Shown piece after piece: positions 47,001-57,956 of a stretch of DNA of 64,000 nucleotides (position 1 is its first letter; every line of letters begins with the position of its first letter). Origin of the DNA: Cloeon dipterum (Eukaryota > Arthropoda > Insecta > Ephemeroptera > Baetidae). The position numbers and the translations under genes were made by a program. The stretch covers positions 11,966,001 through 12,030,000 of the forward strand of contig NC_088788.1 in NCBI RefSeq assembly GCF_949628265.1, written 5' to 3'. The notes beneath the pieces were generated by a model. It was not told the DNA's origin. It worked only from the letters and a program-made list of their open reading frames with translations, and searched no databases.

Positions 47001-50000
47001 AGTCGCTTTGGTAACTTTGGTGACGGCCGAAATAAAAAGACAGCTATTTCCAACGATGAACATGGAAAATTCGCTTTTTTCCTCTTCAATCATTACCACT
47101 TTGAGCTATCCATCTTAGTTAAAATCCACACAGTAAAAAGCTATCGTGCATGTTCACTTTAAAATGTTTTATTAAATTTATAATTCCCTTATTTCACCAA
47201 CAGCGCAATTTGGATTGTAGGACTATTTATTTAATTTTCTCACTTGGTTCAATAAAATTATTTTTAGCTATCAAATTATTAATTATGGCGGCCACTTAGC
47301 ACTTCATCCGTTTGATGAAAAAAGATTAAACTTATATAATTATGCATCAAGAATTATATATTTTTTTAAATTCTTAATACTCGGTGGTTAAAATTTTCAA
47401 GTTTATTCCCAGCATCGTAATTTTATTTGGCTGTAAATTAATTTCATTTTGTTAAATTGGGTCATCTTGATAATTATGAGCTAATGATTTAGCTACATAT
47501 CGAGAGATCATACTACAGAGGTTAACGCTGCTGTAATATTTTTCGGGTCTTGTTGAACGAAAGGAAAGTATCAAGATTTATGACTTAAAACGAAGTAGTA
47601 CTTTTTAAAATGCAATAAAAAACACAGCATCAATTGTTTTCCGGAGCCAATCAATAAGGTTTTAACGAATTATTTATTTGAACATGTAACAATAGCATTG
47701 AGAAACTTAATACAGCTTAATCACGTTGTGTCAAATGCATGCTCCCATAATATTTCGAAATAAAAGTTTTCAATCAGAAATAAATTTCTCTTTAATGGAT
47801 TAGCACCAAAGCCAAGTTTCCGTGTTCAACACTTCACTCCAGTATGATTATAGACAATCGCGTCAGGTGATATTTCTTGAAAAATCGGCAAAAATGATCC
47901 GACTGTAAGAGCGAGAACAATGGCACTTCAATTGACCAACTGCAGCTGGAGCGGAGCACTTCTCATTGCATTATTTTGCCTAATATCCACTTAAAATTGC
48001 AGCATCCGGCGGCGGCAAAGATGTTTGCCTTTCGCGCTCACTTAATTGCTGCGAAAATAAATGGGGGAGATGCTCATCAAGCGAGGTTTCTGCTGCAGAT
48101 ATAGAGCTTCTGCTTTTCAATTGATATCTCTTTCTGCCGGTCGCTCTATATGAAATGCAGCGATTCGCATCAAACTCAGCCGCAACCAACGCACAGTGCT
48201 CTTGGATTGGATTTTTTTCTTTCTCGTCACTCTCAAAACTCGTCCGACACTTTTACTTTTCAAGGAAATTTTGAGACATCTTTGAGAGCAGCAAAAAGTG
48301 TTTCATTTAGCACACACAGCCGTGGGATGTTAGGTGCTGTTAATTACCATTGTGTGCCAGAGCAATTTTAAATAATGCACTTTTATCTGTAGTATATCTG
48401 TACACACTTTTGGCTTTTAATGCAGCCTTGGCCAATGACTCCCGCTTGTTCTAACGATAACATTAACGTTGAAATGAGATGATCTCGCTTCCTTGTTGTT
48501 TTGTGAGCGAGCGTATTTTAAAAGCAATTAGTTCATGGGCATCATCACCAAAAAAGTGGATTGAAATGATTTTCAAGGCCCATTAACTCATCGTATTGAA
48601 ATGTCACACGCATCACGAATCCGCTTAATGGAATCCTACCACAAAAAGTGTAATTATCTTATACAATATGTTGTTTTCTGAACAGGAAAATCCGACAAAA
48701 TTCTGCTTTTCAAATGATAATACTAAATTTATTAACCTGTTTATAGTTTTCGTAATTTAAAATTGGTCTCGCAAGTAGTGAATCTACACGTTTAATTAGG
48801 TTGTTAATACTAATGAGCGAATTATTTGCTTTAAGCATTAATTAACATTTAACGACCATAAAATAGTCCCATGATTTTAATCAATGAGAACAATGGGTTA
48901 CCTCTTAGATTAGATTCTCACAATGCTAATGTTTTGAAATCAAATATTTTGGCAATAAATTGGTTTGGTTTACATTTAGGTAATTCTTTTTTGAAATTGT
49001 TGTTAAGAAAATGGCCAGAAATAATTTTATCGTATATAATTATAAAAATGCATCGAAAATAGCTTGTTATGCAACATAAAATACAATAATAATGTCTTTA
49101 AATTTAATATATGTGACACAAAATCGTGTTTTTAGGTGAAGACAAACATCGCTGTCTATTAGAAGGTTTGATATATAAATAATGCCGAGACACAAATATT
49201 TTTATTGTTTGCAACGTTTATCGATTTGTATTAGCTGGTAATTTGTAACATATGGTATAAATAAACTGCTATTGTCTAACAGCATTGGCGTGATAGTTAC
49301 TGCGTGAAAGAAACTCATACAAAGTCGAGCGTTTTTGCAACACGTGTGTGACTCTCTTCAAATCAACCATTAGACGGAGAAATACATTCTCACTTTTATG
49401 GTATTTTTATTGAGGGCGTCAATGATGGCGCTACCTCCTTGTTGGACTGTTTCCAAATTAACACATTTTACAATAATGCTAATCAATATCTTTATCACCA
49501 ATGAAAGAGGTAACACGAAGTACGTACTGCACTACAAAATGCAAGTTTAGTTAATAAACAACTCTTATTCCCATTTATCCTCCACATCAGAAGAGCAGAT
49601 AAAATTTTTTTAATTATTATTGCAAAAAAAACTTTAAGATTGCAGGATGTTAATAATTAACAAAATAAAAATAAATATTAAATAATCACTCACTTTTCAT
49701 ATTTTCAAAAAAAAATTAGGGATTTTAAATAAACCGGAAAATTGCCTGCCTTATTACGACATAAAGAAAAAGCAGGAATTAAAACACCCATGACCCTGCC
49801 TTGCAACAAATAAAGTACACACGCGGCCAGCAACAGAACTGACACCTTCACGATGACAAATAAAATCCATTCAAAATTATCAAGTGTTAACGTAAAGTAT
49901 AAGTTCCTCTCATCCTTATATGAGATTTACAATCCACAGAAAAAAAATGTTCAAGCACAAAAATACAAAGTCTCTATAATCGGTAAAATTACTGAGCCAG

Positions 50001-50671
50001 GCGCTGGAATAATAATATGAATTAGGAGGGGCCAAGGATTTTAGAGGCAGATGCGGCTGAGTTGAAATTGAAATTTAAACGAGACCTGTCACTTTACTGT
50101 GAGTACTGGTAAAAAATGAAAAATATTGCATGCTATTTTATGTTACCAAAATGTGATTCTTACTCGGGAGGCTGGGGAGAGCGCCACGCGCGCGTCTCCT
50201 GCACTGACGTAGTGGAATTTAATCATTTAAATTCAGTGGCTTTTCCAACTTAAATCATAAAATAAAAAATGCACAACATTATTATTGTCAAGCCTCCAAA
50301 CTTTCATAATAATTTTATTTTAATTTCATATCCCAAATATTACATACATTATTTAAAAATATTTTCTTTCTTTGGATAATCAGGTGTGTATAATATATTA
50401 TAGCTTTATCAGCGCGTCAGCTTGTGACTCAACACCGCAGTGTCTGATTCAACGCCTTTTTAGCCTGGCCACACCCCTTAAGTCTTCAATGCCAAGCTCG
50501 TATCGTAGTTGAAGTTGCGTTTTGTTGTTTCGGTGTTTTTACTTAATAATACTTAAACGCGCAGCTCAAAACAGTTACTCTCGAAGTTTTAGGAGAAACA
50601 AAATCTATTATTACTCCGTCTTTGCAAGTTCAAAGAGATCAGCAACGCGTTGAAAAAGAGACGACTCAAAA
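44011..50671. other. Gene-free spacer with one GC-rich island
   Basis: Mostly AT-rich, with no supported gene. A CpG-rich block at about 45.7-46.3 kb includes an 87-codon Cys-rich frame (45813-46076) that I do not recognise and that has no intron or paralogue support. From about 50.45 kb the sequence becomes the cornichon leader. Confidence 0.5.
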
Positions 50672-51351
50672 ATGGCATTCACCTTCGCAGCGTTTTCCTA
50701 CATCATTGCACTCATCGCAGATGCTTTCCTCATATTTTTCGCCATATTCCACGTAAGTTCTATTAAAAGTTTCATCGCCGCACTTATTGAAACGTTCTTC
50801 ATATTTCTATTTCACAGGTGATTGCTTTTGACGAGCTCAAAACCGACTACAAAAACCCTATTGACCAGTGCAACAGCCTGAATCCAGTAAGTTTCAGCAA
50901 AATTTCGCGAGTCATCAATTTTTTAACCAATTGTCTTTGTCTTCCAGTTAGTGCTACCGGAATACTTGCTTCATATTCTTTTCAACATCCTCTTCTTAGT
51001 GTCTGGAGAGTGGTTCTCACTGGTTCTGAACATGCCAATGATTGCGTACAATATTAACAGGTAAATATGATGGATAAATAGTAGCAAACCCGTCGTTCTT
51101 ATTCAAGCTTAATTTTTACAGGTACAGAACGAGGCCAGTGATGTCGGGCCCTGGGCTCTATGATCCAACAAGCATCATGAACTCTGACACACTAACCAAA
51201 TGCCAGCGCGAAGGGTGGATAAAGCTTGCCTTCTACCTCATTTCGTTCTTCTACTATCTCTATGGGTGAGTGTTTACAATAATCTGAAACTCGTGGAAAA
51301 AATAATGAATAATATGTTTACAGGATGATCTATTCCCTTATTTCGGCCTAA
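50672..51351 (+). CDS. cni: Cornichon, ER export cargo receptor, 144 aa
   Basis: Cornichon proteins are ER membrane cargo receptors that load TGF-alpha-type ligands (Gurken in Drosophila) and other membrane cargo into COPII vesicles. Five exons: 50672-50752, 50818-50886, 50948-51060, 51122-51265 and 51324-51351, with introns of 58-65 nt; phases agree. The start MAFTFAAFSYIIALIADAF gives helix 1, followed by the family signature IAFDELKTDYKNPIDQCNSL. Then come LVLPEYLLHILFNILF, the RPVMSGPGLYDPTSIMN motif and the final helix ending YYLYGMIYSLISA. The length equals human CNIH1 (144 aa). The acidic insertion of AMPA-receptor-modulating CNIH2/3 is absent, so this is the CNIH1/4-like housekeeping type. 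Convergent with GMF. Confidence 0.97.
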
Positions 51352-52313
51352 AAGGACTCAACCGACTGGATGTTTTTAGTCTTCTTAATGTGGCACCAAA
51401 GGACAGCCTTGAATCAGTTGCAACTGCCCAAACAACGAAAAAAGGTGGCAACAAGGACTGACGTTACAATATAAAGACAAGCATCTCATATTGAGAAGCG
51501 AGTTATCACCTTTTGTTTCACGGAGTATTCTGCCTTTTAATTTATTTATGTTGGTTATGTTTTGTTGCTGAAGTTTCTTAACATCAAATCGTATAAATTG
51601 GAAATGTTCTGAATGTTTTCATTTTTTTGAATAAGTGGAATAAAACTAGAAAGATCTAAAGCGTGTTTATAGTTTTATAAAAGTGTCATAGATACAAAAT
51701 CGTCAACAAAAACAGGAATACACATTTTAGAGGAAATCAAAACAATATTATAATATATGGCCCAAGTTTGGTAAGAGGGCAGTAGATGGTGGTTATTTTG
51801 TTATTAAACCTAGTGACATTTTATGATATTAATTAAATAGGCATGATTAGGAAGATTTAATTGACCATTTGCACTTGTATTGCATTATTAATGCACAGCC
51901 AAATCCACGTTTGATGAATTTGAACGAAACATTTACAGTGGTGTTAATCATTTGTACCATCAGCAACGAGATGAACTTAGGTTAGTAAGACGAGACTCAA
52001 CTTAAACTAAAAAAATCAATCCAAATAATAAATTGCATAGCTAGGAATGTACCTCTCTGTGGCTTAATAATCGCCACGCAGACGCAAATGGTCAATTGGT
52101 ACAAAAATATTTGCTTGTACAATTTTTCATCAAAATATGACTGGATGAGTTTTGTCGTGAATATTAATCACATTGTCGTAAATACACGCACATTAATTTA
52201 TGATACAAATTTCGAGCTGTGGAGCTCTCTTTGACATCTATAGGCGTAACATTTTTTTCAACATCAATCGCGATAGTATGTTGAACATTCAGTATCATAA
52301 TGGGCTAAAAACA
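51352..52313. other. Convergent 3' spacer between cornichon and GMF
   Basis: AT-rich. Holds the 3' UTR of cornichon, with AATAAA at 51639-51644 on the plus strand, and presumably that of GMF. No other gene is seen. Confidence 0.55.
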
Positions 52314-53230
52314 CTACTTGCTCAACTTTTCGCGGAGCCACTCTTCCGTCAACTCCTCCAGTTCGCGCACCTCGTACACACGGGTGAGATCAGCCTCCCG
52401 TTGCAGAGCCATTTTGGTCCCGGCGTACATGATCTGCAGCTCAATCTGGCTGTCTGAGTTTGGAATTAGCAAAAAGCTGAGATGAGTGAATTTAAATTAT
52501 ACCCCTTGGTGTGATGTAAATGAAACACATGGGATAGGAAATCCGCCCGTCACTGTGCTCCATCTTGTAGCTGTAGATGACATATCGAGGCTGATGTGAA
52601 GGTAAAGATTCTCTCAACTCATCGACACTGACATCCTCGAAAAGCTCGTCAACGCATATGCACTGCTTTGCACGGTCAACTTTCACTGATGAAAAGAAAT
52701 TTAAGCATTTTCGGAATCAAACAAAGATTTAGTTTTAATTACAGACAAGAGCGGCGTTGTCCTTTGGCTTTCGAAAGCGAAATTCTTTCAGCTTTGCTTT
52801 CAGGCTGTCATCGATGTCGCAGACTTTCACGTTGTGAGTCTAAAATTGAGACAGAGCGAAATTTAATTGTGTGTAAAATTAGATTCATTCCAATTCTCAA
52901 ATTATGGGTGTTCCAATAGGTACTCACAATATAAACTTTGAAAACAAAGAAATTAACCCATGTTATTATTATTCAGGGTAAAATAAATTATTCGAAAACA
53001 AATAATAGTACATAAATTTAATATTTAATAGAGCAACAAATCAATATTAGATAATAATGCATAATTATTGCTTCATCCTGACATGACATGTATGTACTTG
53101 TGAGTCATGCACTCCAGCGTACGGATATGCATAGGGGAGTTGATAATACATACATACACGGGAAATGAAAATTTTATATTGACTCTTTTACTTTTAAAGG
53201 ACAAGAGGGAGAGTAAAAATAACAAACCAT
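52314..53230 (-). CDS. GMF: Glia maturation factor homologue, ADF-H protein, 140 aa
   Basis: GMF belongs to the ADF/cofilin-homology family; it binds the Arp2/3 complex, promotes debranching of actin networks and restrains nucleation. Exons on the minus strand: 53230-53228 (ATG only), 52839-52743, 52685-52503 and 52453-52314. Family sequence: KLKEFRFRKPKDNAALV, DVSVDELRESLPSHQPRYVI, DGRISYPMCFIYITPRDSQI, ELQIMYAGTKMALQREADLT and LTEEWLREKL. The TPRDSQIELQ stretch matches Drosophila GMF. Length agrees with the family (138-142 aa). The three downstream exons are secure. The isolated ATG exon (ATG|GTTTGT) is inferred because the second exon opens in phase 0 at THNVKVCD with no upstream Met; an ATG-only first exon is also known in cofilin genes. 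Divergent from MED17 copy 1. Confidence 0.9.
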
Positions 53231-53768
53231 GATTGATCAAGGGTTGATCTTGATAAAGAGAGCGAGATTACTAAGCGAAGAACCTGTAAACGTAGAGAGC
53301 GAGTCGAAATTTGATCTTTTCAGACTTCTGAGTGCTTCAGAGATCTCGTCATAAACAATACGGATCCAGCAATCTAGACAAAACAGAGGATGCAGTGGCC
53401 ACGCCCATCAATTTCCTCGCCCGCCCCGCCAGATGGCAATACTGCAACAACAACAGAAAAACTCTGCAGCAGAAGCAGAGCAGCAGAGCAGAAGTGAGCA
53501 GAAGTAACTACTACCGGTTATTAATCCAGTTACGGTTGAATCCTGTAAAAAACAAGCCAAATTAACGGTTGTGTACCTTTAAAGTCGGTGTAATCACTAA
53601 TCACTAGTTTGAGAGAGAGCAAGAGAGAGAGAGAGGGAGGGAGAGAATCAAAACTGAAGTTTGCCATGACAACAACAAACTGAAATGCGAAATTTCGGGC
53701 TGCGTTTGATTCAAGCGTGATTAGCAATTTAGAAAATTCCTAACCTACGCATATTGAATTTTGTCGAA
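53231..53768. promoter_or_regulatory. Bidirectional promoter region of GMF and MED17 copy 1
   Basis: About 540 bp between the two inferred starts, without a TATA box near either gene. A GA-rich tract (53611-53646) lies about 125 bp before the MED17 ATG and is the only such tract in the right half of the window. Confidence 0.45.
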
Positions 53769-56307
53769 ATGTCGGCGTATTCTGTTAATATTTCTGTGGA
53801 GGCGCCAGTGGAAAACCAAATTCAGGAGATCACCTACGATGGACAAGAAATTTACACTCCGTAAGAATTTCTAAGCCGGCTTTTTCTATCCATTTAAACA
53901 ATGCTCATCCTTTTCCAGGCCTCTTACTATGTCAGAACACCTGACGAAATTGGCACAGAAAATTGATTTTGCCAAATGCGGGCCGGAGGAGCTGAACAAA
54001 GAAATCACTGAAATAGACAAAAACGAAGATGAGGCAGAGCAGTCGACGGCACCTCCACTCTGGCCGTGGGATTCTGTCAGGAATAAACTTAGAAATGCAC
54101 TGACTGAAGTGTCCGTCTTGGCCGATGTTCTGTCGATTGCCAAGGAAAAGCACTACATGGTGCTGGACCCTGTTCCTCAGGAACCGCCAGAGCTGAAGCC
54201 AATGGTGCAAGTTTATGCTAGGAAGAAAGCTCTCGCTGGCGCTGCCTCGGTATTGCTCTCAGGTGCCGATCGCCTCAAGAACTTGCAGGCAGAGGCACTG
54301 AGGAACAGAACAACACCGGATTTTCACATTGAACTGCTCCGATTACGTCAGAACTTCAGACTAAAAAAAGTTTCGAATTCTATTGTAGGCGATTTAAGCT
54401 ATAGAACAGGTGGGATATGATATGCTGGCTTAAATCTATTCATTTTCTAATATTTTTGTTTGTAGCTGGTTCCAAATTTGCGCAAAATGGAACGTTTGAA
54501 GTTACAAAGGCTGAGGAGGATGGAGATAGTCCTCTCAGTCCACCATGTTCTCCCAACGCTAGTTTGTCCAATAAACCGACCTCTGCGTTAAGGGTGACAG
54601 TTCCAAGTGAACTGCAAGGAGTAGCTTTCATAAAAGTCTTCTTCCAAAAAGGTTTGTTTATTTTTTAATCAAAATTTTCAACGCATCATGAAATTTTTTT
54701 ATATTTATTCTTCAGATCAAGATTCATTGACAGCCGCTCAGCTAAATTTGCCCTCGTCAAGCACTGCCAACGCGATTCCTGACATGTACTGGCAGCCTAA
54801 ACTTGAAGCAGCGCAGAATGTTTTGTTTTGCAAGGAACTCTTCAACCAGCTAGCCAAGGATGCTGTGCAGCTGCAGTCTCCCATTCCTCATATTGTCGTT
54901 GGAAATCAAATTATTGCATCAGTAAGTACTTGTCCTATTTTAAACCTTTGTATGAGTTTAGGTGGCGATTGAATGAAACACGATGATAACTACTCTACAT
55001 AATTTGAGCTAGTGTCCGAATTAGTGTGTGATTTCTGGCCTTTTGTTAGGGAAAAAAATCAAAATATTAATTTCTTGCGCTAGAAATTGGTAGAAAAAAA
55101 TGACATACACCGAATAGTAAGAAAATGCAACCCTGATATTTTCATATTATCTTTTCTGTTAGAAACGGGCAATCGTACTGCGAGTTTTTAACTTTGGTTC
55201 TTTATAGGTTTTGCCTGGTATCCAACTGGTCATCGGTTTGTGCCATAGCGGTGTTTCCACAGACGGAAAAACCGCTGTCGTCCCTCCCTCAAGCAACGGG
55301 CATGACCACGTCTTGGAGCACTCTCTGCACCAGCTGTTGAGGGAGCTGCACCACAAGAACACCCACCACCCCTTTCCGCATCCGTCATCAGGTCCAATCG
55401 GACCGAGCAAAAGGCGCCGCCTCGCCGGGCCTTGCGCCGTGGACCGCGAGGAGCTCATGCAAATGACCCAGTCAGAGACAATGCTTGAACAAGTAAAAAT
55501 GATTTTATTTTTGCTTGCTTATTTAATAAGTCTGATGTTAATTCAGGTCATCAAGCAAGCGCAGCACATCAACCTCCGCGACCGGACCCTCTTTGTTCTC
55601 GATCGGCTCGCCAAGGATATCAAAGATCCTCTCATCACATCTCATTGGAATGCACTCAACTCTCCCACGCAGTCGTGCGTGAAAATTAACATAGTTGCCC
55701 ACATGTACGACACGATTTGCCGCACATCCCTTCTCATCCACGTGAACGAAACCACCCTCAAGTGCATCACTCGCGATGGCAGAGTGATTCACATGTCGTA
55801 CGAATCTCAGGAGTTGCGGGACTTCATCATGTGTCAGGTTGTTTGGCGGATTAATCGCCTCGAAACTTTTAAATAATGATATCTGTTCATGCAGGTTTAT
55901 CTACACCAAATGACCGCCGTGCAGAACCTGGCAAAGTGCATGGGCTGGCAGTGCTTGGCCAACAGCGCGCAGCTCGGCGTGGGCGCCGTTGAGCCATTTG
56001 GCAACGCGAGCAGCTGCGTCCTCGCGTCGCCAACAGGAGAGAGGTGCGTTGAGTCTTTTTATGTTTATACCTGTTCTGAAAGTTGTTTTGCGTCAGGCTC
56101 ATCTCTGTCCGCTGCGAACCGAAGTCTGGAGTACATGTCACGATTGCGCAGTCGCCAAGAAAAGATTTCTTTCCAGGGCAGTTGGTCAAGGAGCGGAAAT
56201 GGGAGAATCTCGGTGGCAGTTTCAAAGAAGTGAGATGGGACAAAATGGAAGGGAAAAATTTTCTGAACAAAATGGAGCTGTTAATGGCTAGCTTGACTAG
56301 CTCCTAA
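53769..56307 (+). CDS. MED17: Mediator subunit 17, copy 1, 636 aa
   Basis: MED17 is an essential scaffold of the Mediator head module, needed for RNA polymerase II pre-initiation complex assembly. Eight exons: 53769-53860, 53919-54409, 54466-54651, 54716-54921, 55208-55492, 55547-55837, 55895-56043 and 56097-56307; all phases agree. Family hallmarks in order: [146 protein letters not shown] and the C-terminal [20 protein letters not shown]. Length matches Drosophila and human MED17 (about 640-650 aa). No stop, frameshift or lost splice site is seen. A second complete copy follows 1.65 kb downstream in the same orientation. Confidence 0.96.
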
Positions 56308-57956
56308 TCATATATGGAGGGGAGAGAGGGATAATTTATGAACTGCAGCTCCTTGCTTGAGTATTCAATTATTTTTTCGTTACTTTGTGATATAAACTCA
56401 ATTTGTATCTCAATAGAGGCAGCTCTTGCTTTCAGCTATGCCTCACAATGAAAAAATGATGTTATTGGTTTGGATCAAAAATTAAATTTTGATTGTTTGC
56501 AAAACTTTTTGTATCTGAAGTAACCAATAACTTTAAAATGAAATTGATGGTCATATTATACTTAAATGGGTTTGACCTAAATTGTAGCTGTCTTAAGGAA
56601 TGTGACTAACTGATTTTGCTTAACACTGCAAGTGTTTTGATTAGTTATTTATTATTTTTGGTTAAAATATTGAAATTGATTAAATCGAAAACAATTATTT
56701 GAACTTTTTTCTGTCTTGGCTGATTAATTTGATCGTTTTACTTACATTTCAATTAATCTTAAAACTAATGGCTGCATTGAAACATTTTTCAGCCTAGTTA
56801 GCACACATCATCTTTGCTAATCTTGCCATAACATCAAAATTGACACCCACAAAGTCGTTTGACTTTGTTTTCCTAAGTGACTGAAAAGACTTGCAAAATG
56901 TCATTGCAAAAATGAAGGGTGTATTTAATGATCATACAAATAAGATATGGCAATTTGATGTACGAATTTAGTGAAATGGAATATGGAATATTGCTTGAAT
57001 TTATTTATAAGTTGTGGTTTCTCGGTAAATTGCGCTGGTCTAATGTTGAACAATACTTGTAGTATTTTTTTCAATTTAGAAAGTTGGCTTTGTTTTGTGA
57101 CGTCAACGAGAAAACTATCTGTCCACCTTTTGTGCTATGTCATAGTATGAACTTTAATGTGAGGAAAATTATGGTTGACTTAACCAAATTGTGGAGTCCT
57201 TAAATTTAAATACTGTCCATAATTTTTGTGTGAGTTATAATACCAACTAGTGAAAGATACTTAGGCAATGTGAATTTTGCAAACGTAAATTTGAAGAGCT
57301 ACACGTACATATTAAAATTTCTAGTAAATTTAATTAACTATATTAAATTTTTCTGTGTTCACTTGTAATGCATCAAAATGAATGTTATCTTTCGCAATAA
57401 ATAGATTTAAAAATTTGGAACAGAAATATCCATAGTGTGCTTTTCCTTCCCATTTCTTCATAATCTTAAAATTTAATTAAAATATTATGTACTTTCCTGA
57501 ATATAATCAGACAAGTTTTTTTAAATTTTGAATGTAAAAAATATTCGCGCCAGCTAAATTCAAACCTGTTAGAGCTGGTTGCAGGTGGAAGGGGTGTGTG
57601 GGTGTGCTTATTTTGTTGCCTGAAGCCTGAAGATATGAGAAGAACAGACTGAACTGAGTACAATTTAGCAGTTTTATTTTTATTTGAAGTATTTTATTTC
57701 GTTTTGATAAAACTCGATAGGTATGCTGTAGTTTTAATGTATGAATAATATATAAATCCTCTAAAATTTGTCCGTACAAAATTATTGAATTTCTTTAGGA
57801 AAAAGTTCCGGTCAGAAATCAACACCGACCTTTTCGTGTATATTAATTCGAACTACATTTCCCTAAAACTAGCACCCTGAAACATGTTCTTTATTATAAC
57901 TGTCAAATCTTATCTTTAGTTCTTTGCGTTTTTCAGTGGCAATTCAGAAATTAATC
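56308..57956. other. Spacer between the MED17 copies
   Basis: AT-rich. The first plus-strand AATAAA I find after copy 1 is at 57396-57401, so copy 1 may have a 1.1-kb 3' UTR. No gene is seen; the promoter of copy 2 must lie in the last few hundred bases. TTTTTCAG just before 57937 could be the acceptor of a leader intron. Confidence 0.5.
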
